DNA of 33,715 nt from JAQVOO01 sp964524755 (GCA_964524755.1 CAZGDR010000018.1:1-33715), one strand, 5' to 3'. Counted from the stretch's first letter, positions 1 to 7,727 are shown. Notes: generated by a model from the sequence alone, not told the origin. Made by a program: numbers and translations.

Positions 1-295
1 ACACAATAATATAGTTAGCGATGAGTATAGTGAATGATCTTTCCCATCACAATAGTTTTTCTACAAAATTATACAATAAAAAATAAGGATATTTTAGATT
101 GAAAATACAATGCAAACATACAATTGCTAGTGTTACTGATTTTAATAAAAAATTGAATTTTCAGAAAATGGGCTTTCAAGAGTTACTCCTTCTCCCTATC
201 CATTAGAATTCATACGTTTAGTTCCCCTATAATTGCTTTTTCTTGAACAAAAGGAACTCGTCTTTATCAAGAAATACCAATATAAACTCACTAAC

Positions 296-311
296 TTGCA
301 TATTTATGCAA
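296..311. repeat. Perfect 7-bp inverted repeat upstream of putP
   Basis: TTGCATA and TATGCAA are separated by two bases. The repeat lies about 65-80 bp upstream of the likely putP transcription start, a position compatible with an activator or repressor site. Function is inferred from position only. Confidence 0.4.
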
Positions 312-340
312 CATTTTTACAATTTATTGTGTATTTACCC

Positions 341-369
341 TTGTCACCTTGTTTTACAATCGGTAATCT
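341..369 (+). promoter_or_regulatory. Candidate putP promoter
   Basis: TTGTCA (341-346) is followed after 17 bp by TAATCT (364-369). The -35 is close to consensus and the -10 is poor. Transcription would start near 376, leaving a leader of about 28 nt that contains the GGGAG at 389-393. Confidence 0.35.
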
Positions 370-403
370 AGACCAATATATTATTGTTGGGAGAATTGTA
401 CAC

Positions 404-1900
404 ATGAATAGCTATCAACTTGTTACGGCTTTAGCCTTCGCTCTCTACTTGGGTCTCATGCTTGCTATTGGGTTTTCCACCTTTAGAAAAACGAAATCTA
501 CCAGTGACTACTTTTTAGGTGGTCGATCCATCGGGCCTTGGTTCACCGCTCTCAGCGCTGAAGCTAGCGATATGTCTGGGTGGCTATTGATGGGCCTTCC
601 CGGTCTTGCCTATTTCACCGGACTCCAAGAGGCATTTTGGACTGCAGTCGGACTCCTAATTGGAACTTACCTAAACTGGTTGCTAGTCGCTAAAAGGATG
701 CGTAAGTATTCTATTCATGCCAAGGACTCAATTACGATTCCAGAGTTCCTTACCAATCGGTTTCATGACAAGAGTAAAATCCTGCAAACCATTAGTTCAA
801 TCATTATCCTCGTATTCTTCATCGTCTACACTGCTAGTGGCTTCCTTGCTTCGGCAAAGCTCTTCACCTCTGTCTTTGGAATGAACTACTATGTAGCACT
901 TTTCTTAGGAGTCGTGGTCATCCTAGGCTACACCCTATTAGGAGGGTACCTTGCTGTGGTCGCAACCGACTTCTTACAAGGTTCCTTGATGTTTTTTGCT
1001 TTGGTTACCACTGGAGTAATCGCTGTCTTTGCTATTGGAGGACCAGCACACACCTTTGAGCAACTTAGCCAATTTGGGCAACACTTTATCAACCCGTTTA
1101 TCACCCCACCTGGAACCACCTATGGATTCCTCGAAATTCTCAGTGCTCTTGCCTGGGGCCTAGGCTACTTCGGCATGCCCCATATTCTCGTTCGATTCAT
1201 GTCCATACGTAGCAATCATGAAGTCAAAACGAGTCGCAGAATTGCCATGGTCTGGGTAACTATTGCTATGGCAGCAGCTCTTCTGATTGGTGTAGTTGGA
1301 AAAGTGTTCTTACTTCCCCTCACCTATGCTTCACAGAGTGCAGCAGAAGCGGTCTTTATTAACAGTATGCAGAAAATCTTCCCAACTTTCATTGCTGGAT
1401 TCTTCCTCTGTGCTATTCTTGCAGCAAGTATGAGTACCGCAGACAGCCAACTGCTGGTTGCCTCCTCTGCCTTCTCTAAGGACGTCTATAAAGCAGTCAT
1501 CCGTAAAAACGCCTCTGACAAAGAGACTCTGTTAGTCAGTAGACTCACAGTTGTCGTTATCACTATTATTGCTATCTTCTTAGCAATGGATCCGACCTCT
1601 TCCATTTTCGATATCGTGAGCTATGCATGGGCAGGGTTTGGAGCAACCTTCGGACCAGTCATCCTAGCCTCTCTCTTCTGGAGACGCGCGAGCCGCAATG
1701 GTGCCTTGGCAGCTATGCTAAGTGGTGGAATTACCGTCTTGGTGTGGAAACAGCTTTCAGGAGGCATTTTTGATGTCTATGAACTTCTCCCCGGTTTCAT
1801 TATTGCCTCTCTCTGCATGATTGTTTTCAGCTTGCTAGAAAAGAATCCCGATGAAGCAGTATTCGAAGAATTTGATGCCTTCATGGCAACAGAAGACTAA
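404..1900 (+). CDS. putP: Sodium/proline (solute) symporter, PutP type
   Basis: An inner-membrane sodium:solute symporter of the SSS family, most like PutP, which imports proline with Na+. The protein has 498 residues, the normal family length, with about 13 hydrophobic segments. The stretch ALSAEASDMSGWLLMGLPG near residues 45-65 is the hallmark of the PutP sodium-site region, and the GGYLAVVATDFLQG and STADSQLLVASS regions also fit the family. ATG 404 was chosen over the upstream TTG because GGGAG at 389-393 sits 10 nt before it and the protein then begins as the family does. It stands alone, followed by a hairpin. Substrate specificity (proline, pantothenate or another solute) cannot be fixed from sequence alone, though PutP is the best fit. 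Confidence 0.9.
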   Translation: MNSYQLVTALAFALYLGLMLAIGFSTFRKTKSTSDYFLGGRSIGPWFTALSAEASDMSGWLLMGLPGLAYFTGLQEAFWTAVGLLIGTYLNWLLVAKRMRKYSIHAKDSITIPEFLTNRFHDKSKILQTISSIIILVFFIVYTASGFLASAKLFTSVFGMNYYVALFLGVVVILGYTLLGGYLAVVATDFLQGSLMFFALVTTGVIAVFAIGGPAHTFEQLSQFGQHFINPFITPPGTTYGFLEILSALAWGLGYFGMPHILVRFMSIRSNHEVKTSRRIAMVWVTIAMAAALLIGVVGKVFLLPLTYASQSAAEAVFINSMQKIFPTFIAGFFLCAILAASMSTADSQLLVASSAFSKDVYKAVIRKNASDKETLLVSRLTVVVITIIAIFLAMDPTSSIFDIVSYAWAGFGATFGPVILASLFWRRASRNGALAAMLSGGITVLVWKQLSGGIFDVYELLPGFIIASLCMIVFSLLEKNPDEAVFEEFDAFMATED

Positions 1901-1910
1901 ACTCTAAGAA

Positions 1911-1958
1911 GGAGCTGTTTCACAAGTCTGACCAAAAACCAGACTGGGAAGCAGCTCC
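1911..1958 (+). terminator. Two-part stem-loop after putP
   Basis: Outer arms GGAGCTG (1911-1917) and CAGCTCC (1952-1958) enclose an inner hairpin AGTCTG (1925-1930) and CAGACT (1940-1945). No T-run follows, so it may be a 3' stabiliser or a Rho-independent terminator of poor type. Confidence 0.45.
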
Positions 1959-2166
1959 GCCTACTCGATTACTGTTACCATTGCAAAAACACACTATTGT
2001 CTAATTGGCCGGATAAAACCCCATTGTGTAATTGAAATTAGATGAATGGTATAGCAGAAAGCTCTAACTTGAGAGATGTTAACGTCTTGAACAATCGCTA
2101 TTGTTTGCCTCTACGATGTCTAACAGTGGTTCAAAGCTGCTCCACTTCACTAGAGAAGTTCTCACG

Positions 2167-3057
2167 TCATGCAGCAACAGTTTTCACTTTAAGTTCATTG
2201 ACCATGGTTGCACCGAGAATCAAGAGCCCTCCTAACAGTTGTAGACCTGTGATAGCCTCATGCAGGATTACGACGGAGAGTATTACTGCAACTATTGGAT
2301 CGATATAACTAAGGATAGCCACTTGCTGCCCTTTTAGGTGCGCAATTGCAGAAAAATATAGATAATACATGATGCCAGTGTGGACTGCCCCTAAAATCAG
2401 AAGATTCACAAGTCCAGTTCTTTGAAGCTCTAGAATATGGAAACCACCAGTGAAGTAGCAATAAGGTAGCAGTACAAAAATTGCAGCCGCAAATTGAATC
2501 CATGTCTTAGCCAAACCATCAATCTCTTTGACAGCTTTGTTGGTTAAGATTACCAAAGCATAGAGAACAGCTGCTCCAAGACCATAGAGGATTCCAATAA
2601 CATCATTTGCACCGCCACCTCCCACCCCTATAATCAACACTAAGCCTGCACTTGATACTATGAAACAAAGAATCTGCTTGGTAGTCAGTCGCTCCCTAAA
2701 GAGTATGGAACTAACAATGACAACGATGGTTGGAGCAAAATAATAGCTTAGTGTAGCTAGTGCTATACTTGTATATCGGTAGGCTTCAAACAGAAATATC
2801 CAATTAATTCCCATCGCCGCACCTGAAAAAAACAGTTTCCCTAGCTTGCTCTTGTGTTTCGATAACCCAGCTAATTGGCCACTGGCTACCATAACGATAG
2901 AGAGTATCAAGAAGGCAATAATCCCTCTCCACAAGGCCGTCTCAGCAGAAGACAAAGGGATATAGCGGACAAAAATACCGATTGTACCAAAAAACACCAT
3001 CGCGGTGATGATTTGGAAACGGGCGATTAGATTAGTTCGTTCTTTAACTACCGACAT
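2167..3057 (-). CDS. EamA/DMT-family transporter (10 TM)
   Basis: A drug/metabolite-transporter superfamily protein with two EamA repeats, about ten membrane helices and 296 residues from the ATG at 3057. Such proteins usually export amino acids or small metabolites. Typical marks are the first-repeat stretch ALWRGIIAFLIL, the end of repeat one with RERLTTKQILCFIVSSAGLVL, and the mirrored SYIDPIVAVILSVVILHE in repeat two. The frame is open to a TTG at 3075, but a TATACT -10 element lies between the two (3072-3067), so translation from the TTG is unlikely. No SD precedes ATG 3057, and the transcript may be leaderless. The gene is monocistronic. The substrate is not predictable. Confidence 0.85.
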   Translation of the reverse strand: MSVVKERTNLIARFQIITAMVFFGTIGIFVRYIPLSSAETALWRGIIAFLILSIVMVASGQLAGLSKHKSKLGKLFFSGAAMGINWIFLFEAYRYTSIALATLSYYFAPTIVVIVSSILFRERLTTKQILCFIVSSAGLVLIIGVGGGGANDVIGILYGLGAAVLYALVILTNKAVKEIDGLAKTWIQFAAAIFVLLPYCYFTGGFHILELQRTGLVNLLILGAVHTGIMYYLYFSAIAHLKGQQVAILSYIDPIVAVILSVVILHEAITGLQLLGGLLILGATMVNELKVKTVAA

Positions 3058-3066
3058 GGTAGGTAG

Positions 3067-3072
3067 AGTATA
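3067..3072 (-). promoter_or_regulatory. -10 element giving a near-leaderless EamA transcript
   Basis: TATACT on the minus strand ends 9 nt before ATG 3057, so the expected start of transcription is 1-3 nt before the ATG. The -35 region (TCTTCT at 17-bp spacing) is weak. Confidence 0.4.
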
Positions 3073-3278
3073 CAAAATCAGAGAAACAGAGAAGAGTTAC
3101 TGTTACTAATAAAAGGTTTGTTTGGTGTATCATTTAGTATTCTGCTCTGACTTTATTTCTACGCAGGCTCTCTTCACTTTTACATCAAGTCAATTTTAGC
3201 TAGCAGGTCCTGCATGTGCTCAGTCCTGACTGGAAGTAATTCCCGTGGTCTTTTATCGTAAGATGTTATAAGGATTTC

Positions 3279-3743
3279 CTACCTATTAAGGTAAAATAAA
3301 ATACCTATGGCTGCTCCGAAGTCAGGTTCTACATCAGCCGGTAAAATTCTAACACCTGGTGTTAATTTAAAGAATAATTCAATCGGTGCATTCAGGAAAT
3401 AATAGGAAATGCCAAACGGAACATTGATTGAAACACTATGGAGTTTTTCACTAAAGGTTACAGCTCCTGTAATGCCAATATTCAAATAAAATGGGAGTCT
3501 ATCAAGATTGAAACGAGTTAAGTCATATTGAACCCCACCTTCAATAGCAACATTCTTGTTATAATTATACCCGACCGTACCAATCATTCTAAAATCTCGC
3601 ATGCCGTATTTGAAGGCCACTCCGGCGACTGGGTATCCTGCACTGAGTCCAATAGCAAAACCATCAGCCCTATCATATTTCGCGGCTGACAGAGCAAACA
3701 CGCTACAGACAATAAGAATGAGGACCAATAAAGCTTTTTTCAT
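3279..3743 (-). CDS. Small exported outer-membrane beta-barrel-like protein
   Basis: I do not recognise a named family. The protein has 154 residues. Residues 1-20 form a signal peptide (two Lys, hydrophobic core, LSA cleavage site before AKYDRADG). The rest alternates polar and hydrophobic residues in strands with glycine/tyrosine-rich turns (AIGLSAGYPVAGVAF, FGISYYFLNAPIELFFKLTPG), as expected of a small 8-strand outer-membrane barrel. Cys13 lies inside the hydrophobic core and is not a good lipobox. The SD AAGGA (complement of 3750-3754) precedes ATG 3743 at good spacing. The gene is alone on its strand, with a palindrome just upstream of the SD. Localisation is inferred, and a periplasmic beta protein is the alternative. 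Confidence 0.65.
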   Translation of the reverse strand: MKKALLVLILIVCSVFALSAAKYDRADGFAIGLSAGYPVAGVAFKYGMRDFRMIGTVGYNYNKNVAIEGGVQYDLTRFNLDRLPFYLNIGITGAVTFSEKLHSVSINVPFGISYYFLNAPIELFFKLTPGVRILPADVEPDFGAAIGILFYLNR

Positions 3744-3757
3744 AATTTTTCCTTAAC

Positions 3758-3772
3758 GGGAGAAATTCTCCC
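3758..3772. repeat. Perfect 7-bp palindrome before the barrel-protein SD
   Basis: GGGAGAA and TTCTCCC are separated by one base, immediately upstream of the SD of the minus-strand gene. It could be an operator or an mRNA hairpin adjoining the ribosome binding site. Confidence 0.4.
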
Positions 3773-4184
3773 CACATAATAAGAAAGATGAGTTGAGTGG
3801 AACCTCCATCCAACACTTTTAAGACCAATACACTACTATAACGATGATTGATAAGCGCTGCGAAAAACCCTTGTCTTTACAGGGAATAAATTGACTCACT
3901 CTTTGTTTGGGCTTTAAGTGTGTTCCCCAATGAGAATCCACACTTTAAAGCTCCAAAAGGAAATTGTATAACTCAAAGATTTCCACCTAGCGATAGAATA
4001 TCATAGTAGAGTCATACTGTCTATCAAAAATAATCAATAAACAACATATTATTTATTTTTAAACTATTTTTCAACATTTTCCGCTACTAATTAACACCTA
4101 TTACTACTAAATAATACTATTTAATGTTAACAATCTAGTTAAAAAGTAGTTGATATTTTATAAATGTTAGTTAATAATATCTTT
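3773..4184. other. Non-coding region with two imperfect hairpins
   Basis: No gene is visible. Two stem-loops stand out: CCC(T)TGT with ACAGGG at about 3868-3884, and GCTTTAAGTGTG (3911-3922) with CACACTTTAAAGC (3939-3951), which pairs fully apart from one bulged T. A TTGACT at 3891-3896 has only a weak -10 partner (TTAAGT at 17 bp). From 4020 to 4184 the sequence is very AT-rich. Confidence 0.5.
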
Positions 4185-4379
4185 ATGTCAAAATTAGATA
4201 GCCCCGTGTTTACTTTACAAGAGTGTTCTAGATACTTAAAGATTGCGGAATCCACAATCTATGTGCTCGCGCGTAATGGCAAAATTCCTTGCCAGAAAGT
4301 TGGAGGCAACTGGCGCTTCAGTAAAGATGCCTTGGATAAATGGTTAAGTGGTGAAATCACCATTCCTGAATCCGAATAA
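4185..4379 (+). CDS. Excisionase-family (MerR-like/BldC-like) helix-turn-helix protein
   Basis: A small DNA-binding protein of 64 residues consisting almost only of a winged-helix HTH_17/excisionase-type domain: FTLQECSRYLKIAESTIYVLARNGKIP is the helix-turn-helix and QKVGGNWRFSKDALDKWL the wing and closing helix. Such domains occur in phage excisionases, BldC-like regulators and orphan regulators. No integrase or phage gene is nearby, so a host regulator is more likely. An in-frame ATG also exists at 4164; neither start has a clear SD. I prefer 4185 because homologues begin close to the FTLQE segment. A stem-loop with a T-run follows. Targets are unknown; the neighbouring aldolase promoter is a possible candidate by proximity only. 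Confidence 0.75.
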   Translation: MSKLDSPVFTLQECSRYLKIAESTIYVLARNGKIPCQKVGGNWRFSKDALDKWLSGEITIPESE

Positions 4380-4425
4380 CCAGTAGGTATCTTCATTCAA
4401 CTTGTAATAACAGACCTTTAATACC

Positions 4426-4451
4426 GAGAGATTATATACAAGTCTCTTTTT
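4426..4451 (+). terminator. Terminator after the HTH gene
   Basis: AGAGA (4427-4431) and TCTCT (4443-4447) form a short stem followed directly by a T5 run (4447-4451). A longer alternative stem pairs ACTTGTA near 4400 with TACAAGT at 4437-4443. Confidence 0.5.
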
Positions 4452-4509
4452 CGTGCATTACAAAGCTAAAACCATCCTTCCCCCCTTAAAAACTAGATTC
4501 CCCCCCTCC

Positions 4510-4539
4510 TTTGCCTGACTCCTGTAAGGTGAAGGCAAA
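4510..4539. repeat. 7-bp inverted repeat upstream of the aldolase promoter
   Basis: TTTGCCT (4510-4516) and AGGCAAA (4533-4539) form an inverted repeat with a 16-nt loop, about 30 bp upstream of the -35 element. A run of seven C lies just upstream (4500-4506). A regulatory role is possible but unproven. Confidence 0.3.
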
Positions 4540-4570
4540 TCAAAGGCCAAAAACAAATCACGCCATTTAC

Positions 4571-4599
4571 TTGCTTTAACAAAAACATCTTCGTATGTT
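4571..4599 (+). promoter_or_regulatory. Aldolase promoter
   Basis: TTGCTT (4571-4576), a 17-bp spacer and TATGTT (4594-4599). The expected start of transcription is near 4606, at the edge of the palindrome at 4608-4630. Confidence 0.45.
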
Positions 4600-4607
4600 C
4601 AAAGTGT

Positions 4608-4630
4608 ACCAATCGGATATATCGGTTGGT
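4608..4630. promoter_or_regulatory. Palindrome at the aldolase transcription start
   Basis: ACCAATCG (4608-4615) and CGGTTGGT (4623-4630) pair over 8 positions with one G-U equivalent. It lies between the predicted start of transcription and the SD AAAGGAG (4632-4637). This is a typical place for a repressor operator or a 5' UTR hairpin. Confidence 0.4.
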
Positions 4631-4643
4631 AAAAGGAGAACGT

Positions 4644-5531
4644 ATGAACACAGAACAATTAGCGCGTATGAAAACAGGAAAAGGATTTATTGCAGCATTA
4701 GACCAAAGTGGTGGCAGTACACCCAAGGCATTATTACAATATGGCGTACCAGAGGACTCCTATACCAATGAGGATGAGATGTTTACCCTTGTCCACGCCA
4801 TGCGCTCAAGAATCATCACAAGCCCAGCTTTTACAAAAGATCATATCCTTGGCACTATTATATTTGAAAATACGATGGGTCGCACCATAGAGGGGCTACC
4901 CACAGCTGAATACCTTTGGAAAACTAAACAGATTGTACCCTTCCTCAAAGTAGATAAGGGTCTCTCTGAACTCTCAGAGGGAGTCCAGCTGATGAAACCT
5001 ATGCCAGATTTGGATGCTTTGCTTGCTCGCGCTCTAAAAAATGGAATTTTCGGAACTAAGATGCGGTCAGTTATCAAGGAAGCAAATCCAGCAGGTATCA
5101 AGAAGATAGTAGAACAGCAATTTGAAATAGCAAAGATTATTTTGAAGGCGGACTTAATTCCCATTATAGAACCTGAAGTAGATATATTCAGTAAAGATAA
5201 ACAAAAATCTGAAACCATTATGAAGGAAGAGATTTTCAAACAACTTGCCCTCCTCCAGCCTGCAGATAAAGTAATGTTTAAACTCTCCATCCCCACTGTA
5301 CCCAATTTCTACACCGACTTACAACATGAAAAACATGTGGTACGGGTAGTGGCACTTTCAGGAGGCTACAGCCGCGGAGAGGCTAATAAACTATTAGCTA
5401 AAAACCATGGCCTCATTGCCAGTTTCTCACGTGCTCTTGTCCAAGATCTGAGGGCACAACAAACCGAGGATAAATTTAACACCATACTTACAGAATCAAT
5501 TAGAGGAATTTATGAGTCCTCGGTAACCTGA
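4644..5531 (+). CDS. fda: Class I fructose-1,6-bisphosphate aldolase
   Basis: A cytoplasmic glycolytic/gluconeogenic enzyme that reversibly splits fructose 1,6-bisphosphate into dihydroxyacetone phosphate and glyceraldehyde 3-phosphate through a Schiff-base lysine. The 295-residue product begins MNTEQLARMKTGKGFIAALD, the start typical of the bacterial class I (staphylococcal Fda-like) group. Other marks are DQSGGSTPKALLQYG, FENTMGRTIEG, VPFLKVDKGL, IIEPEVD, and the phosphate-binding VALSGGYSRGEANKLL near the C-terminus. The Schiff-base lysine is most likely in VMFKLSIPT. ATG 4644 was chosen because AAAGGAG sits 6 nt upstream; an ORF start at 4626 precedes the SD. The gene is single, with its own promoter and palindrome. 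Confidence 0.92.
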   Translation: MNTEQLARMKTGKGFIAALDQSGGSTPKALLQYGVPEDSYTNEDEMFTLVHAMRSRIITSPAFTKDHILGTIIFENTMGRTIEGLPTAEYLWKTKQIVPFLKVDKGLSELSEGVQLMKPMPDLDALLARALKNGIFGTKMRSVIKEANPAGIKKIVEQQFEIAKIILKADLIPIIEPEVDIFSKDKQKSETIMKEEIFKQLALLQPADKVMFKLSIPTVPNFYTDLQHEKHVVRVVALSGGYSRGEANKLLAKNHGLIASFSRALVQDLRAQQTEDKFNTILTESIRGIYESSVT

Positions 5532-5712
5532 TTGTAACAATACTAATATGCACAGCTGGCTTTTACTACATGCATGATTTCTGATAATAAGCAGCCTCAT
5601 GAACACCTTGGCAATGAAGACGGTTTAAAAATATCGGTACATTAACGGGCAAAGAGTGTGTGATTTTCATCTCATCATCAGTACAAATTTGTCCAAAATG
5701 CGTCAAAACTGA

Positions 5713-5724
5713 TATATTAATATA
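5713..5724. repeat. 12-bp perfect palindrome upstream of the DUF1295 promoter
   Basis: TATATTAATATA is self-complementary and lies 16 bp upstream of the -35 element. AT-rich palindromes arise by chance, so this is only a candidate operator. Confidence 0.25.
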
Positions 5725-5739
5725 CAACTCTGAAGGTTA

Positions 5740-5768
5740 TTGCCGTAGTAAAAGTCTTTTATTATACT
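5740..5768 (+). promoter_or_regulatory. Sigma70 promoter placing the start of transcription at the ATG
   Basis: TTGCCG (5740-5745), a 17-bp spacer and TATACT (5763-5768) lie 6 bp before ATG 5775, so the mRNA should begin at or next to the start codon. No SD is present. The rest of the 5532-5774 intergenic region holds nothing I recognise as a gene. Confidence 0.55.
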
Positions 5769-5774
5769 ATCATT

Positions 5775-6668
5775 ATGAATATAACAGGAAAAACAATCGT
5801 TACGTTTTTTGTAATTATTATTGTCTGTTTTGCTATGGGCCTCATGCTTTTCCCTGTTGCTGAGCAGGGGCCTTTAAAAACAGTCGCCGTAATCACTGCT
5901 TTCAATGTGATAGTAAGTTTTGTATTTGCCCTCATCACGGGTGATTACTCATGGACAGACCGACTTTGGAGTACCGTTCCTGTTGGACTTGCCTGGATAT
6001 ACGCTTATGCTGGTTCCTTTTCCCCGTTGGTGACACTCTCAGCAATCTTGGTAACTGTCTGGGGTCTTCGCCTCACCCTCAATTTTGCGCGACGTGGTGG
6101 CTATACTGGTGGTGAAGATTACCGTTGGCCTATCCTTAAAGAGATACTAGATAATTCTGTTCTTTGGCAATTATTCAATTTTGGATTCATTGCCTTGTAC
6201 CAACAATTTCTTTTTATCTGTTTTACCATCCCGCTCTATTCACTTTCTTTGACTTCTGCCCCCATAACTTTTGGGACTATCATAGCAGCGCTCTTAATGG
6301 TTGGCTTTCTAGTTCTAGAAACTATAGCCGATCAACAACAATACGAATTTCAACAGTCAAAATATAATGTACTTCCGCGACGAGATGAGTTTAGCCGTGA
6401 TTATGAGCGAGGATTTAGAACTACAGGCCTATTCGCCTACTCGCGCCATCCTAACTACCTAGGAGAATTAGGGGTTTGGTGGAGTTTCTATATCATGAGT
6501 GCTCTTAGTCGAGGAAGTTTCTTCCATTGGACTATTGGGGGTCCACTCTTACTCACCCTCTTGTTTATTGGTTCTACCACCTTCACTGAGTGGATAACTA
6601 AAAACAAATATAGTGAGTACCGAGACTACCAGAAAAAGGTTTGGCCTATCTTTCCTAAATTTTGGTGA
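5775..6668 (+). CDS. DUF1295 membrane protein (steroid 5-alpha-reductase-like fold)
   Basis: A 297-residue integral membrane protein of the DUF1295 family, related to the 3-oxo-5-alpha-steroid 4-dehydrogenase/isoprenylcysteine methyltransferase fold. About seven hydrophobic segments are visible. The signature is in the C-terminal third: FRTTGLFAYSRHPNYLGELG, followed by a hydrophobic helix and an EYRDYQKKVWPIFP tail. The family probably binds NAD(P)H or S-adenosylmethionine through this motif, but the substrate in bacteria is generally unknown. The gene is monocistronic between fda and the Msr operon. Its start is unusual in having no SD while a good promoter ends 6 nt before the ATG. Confidence 0.85.
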   Translation: MNITGKTIVTFFVIIIVCFAMGLMLFPVAEQGPLKTVAVITAFNVIVSFVFALITGDYSWTDRLWSTVPVGLAWIYAYAGSFSPLVTLSAILVTVWGLRLTLNFARRGGYTGGEDYRWPILKEILDNSVLWQLFNFGFIALYQQFLFICFTIPLYSLSLTSAPITFGTIIAALLMVGFLVLETIADQQQYEFQQSKYNVLPRRDEFSRDYERGFRTTGLFAYSRHPNYLGELGVWWSFYIMSALSRGSFFHWTIGGPLLLTLLFIGSTTFTEWITKNKYSEYRDYQKKVWPIFPKFW

Positions 6669-6687
6669 TGCTTATTACAAGATAAAG

Positions 6688-6696
6688 TGATATATT
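6688..6696 (+). promoter_or_regulatory. Extended -10 promoter for msrBA
   Basis: TGATATATT matches the extended -10 pattern TGnTATAAT with one mismatch. The expected start of transcription near 6703 leaves only the SD GGAG (6707-6710) before ATG 6716. Confidence 0.4.
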
Positions 6697-6715
6697 AGAC
6701 CTAGATGGAGTAGAA

Positions 6716-7726
6716 ATGAAAAAACAAACTTTTCGCACGCTAGGTCTCGTCATACTTATTCTTGTTTCTCTTAGTCCTTTATCCGCTACAGGGAAATCTG
6801 AACAAGCCGAATCAACTAAAGGAGATTTTCCTATGCCAAAAAATACTATCGAAGAACGGTTCCCTTACCAACCGATCCAAGCTGAGTTGCTCAACCAGCT
6901 CAATGCCATGGAATCACACGTTATTTTACAAAAGGGGACAGAACGTGCCTTTACCGGCACCTATACCGATAAAACAGATGAGGGAACGTATTACTGTCGC
7001 CAATGTGACTCTCCCCTCTATGTCTCTACAGATAAATTCCACTCAAACTGTGGATGGCCCTCTTTTGATGATGAGTTGCCAAATGCAGTAAAACGCTATC
7101 CAGACAGCGATGGTAGACGTACTGAAATCGTTTGTGCCACCTGTGATGCCCACTTAGGTCACGTATTTTTAGGTGAACGCCTCACAGATAAAAACACGCG
7201 CCATTGTGTTAATTCAATCTCATTAGAATTCAGAGCAGGTCCGCCACAGGCTAAAGCTGTGTATGCCGGGGGTTGTTTCTGGGGTGTTGAATACTTACTT
7301 GAAAAACTTCCCGGAGTCTTTGAAGTAACCTCAGGTTATACTGGAGGGAAGAAAGCAAATCCGACCTACCAGGAGGTGCTGAGCCACACTACGGGCCACC
7401 TGGAAGCTGTAGAAGTGCTTTATGATCCAACCGTGATCAGCTACGAAGATGTAACTAAATACTTTTTTGAAATCCATGACCCAACTCAAGCTGATGGGCA
7501 AGGACCAGATATTGGTAACCAATACCTTTCGGCTATTTTTTATCGCAGTCGAGCTGAATATGATACAAGCGTACAGTTAATTCAAATTCTAGAAAATAAA
7601 GGATTAAAAATAGCCACTCAATTACGCCCCGCCACTACATTCTGGCCGGCAGAAGAATATCATCAGGACTACTACGATAATAAGGGATCAACCCCTTACT
7701 GCCACAACTGGCAACCTAAATTCTAA
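6716..7726 (+). CDS. msrBA: Exported methionine sulfoxide reductase, MsrB-MsrA fusion
   Basis: A bifunctional repair enzyme reducing both epimers of methionine sulfoxide in proteins. Residues 1-24 are a signal peptide, so it should work in the periplasm. The MsrB domain (about 45-175) has the zinc pairs Cys94/Cys97 (CRQC) and Cys140/Cys143 (CATC), GWPSF, and the catalytic Cys164 in RHCVNS. The MsrA domain (about 180-335) has the nucleophile Cys187 in GGCFWGVE, TSGYTGG and the HDPTQ and YHQDYY regions. The B-then-A order is the reverse of the commoner MsrA-MsrB fusions. SD GGAG is at 6707-6710. The stop is one base from the ATG of the following dipeptidase gene, so the two are almost certainly co-transcribed. 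It probably needs a thioredoxin-like electron donor in the periplasm; none is encoded nearby. Confidence 0.93.
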   Translation: MKKQTFRTLGLVILILVSLSPLSATGKSEQAESTKGDFPMPKNTIEERFPYQPIQAELLNQLNAMESHVILQKGTERAFTGTYTDKTDEGTYYCRQCDSPLYVSTDKFHSNCGWPSFDDELPNAVKRYPDSDGRRTEIVCATCDAHLGHVFLGERLTDKNTRHCVNSISLEFRAGPPQAKAVYAGGCFWGVEYLLEKLPGVFEVTSGYTGGKKANPTYQEVLSHTTGHLEAVEVLYDPTVISYEDVTKYFFEIHDPTQADGQGPDIGNQYLSAIFYRSRAEYDTSVQLIQILENKGLKIATQLRPATTFWPAEEYHQDYYDNKGSTPYCHNWQPKF

Positions 7727-7727
7727 G

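Larger units (their letters stand above)
1..403. other. AT-rich non-coding left edge, upstream of putP
   Basis: I see no gene in this stretch. The frame of the following symporter is open back to a TTG at 233, but the extra 57 residues do not resemble the family and there is no ribosome binding site there. A TATAAT at 228-233 has no good -35 element. A better promoter and an inverted repeat nearer the gene are listed separately. Confidence 0.6.

Noticed and set aside
233..403. N-terminal extension of the symporter from a TTG at 233
   Set aside because: The 57 extra residues do not fit PutP, there is no SD, and the proposed promoter lies inside this stretch; ATG 404 has GGGAG upstream.
2042..2308. 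Plus-strand frame of 88 codons
   Set aside because: It overlaps the 3' end of the EamA gene antisense, has no family resemblance and no SD.
4841..5305. Minus-strand frame of 154 codons inside the aldolase gene
   Set aside because: Antisense shadow of a well-conserved gene.
5660..5863. 67-codon plus-strand frame before DUF1295
   Set aside because: It overlaps the DUF1295 promoter and start in another frame, with cysteine-rich random-looking sequence and no SD.
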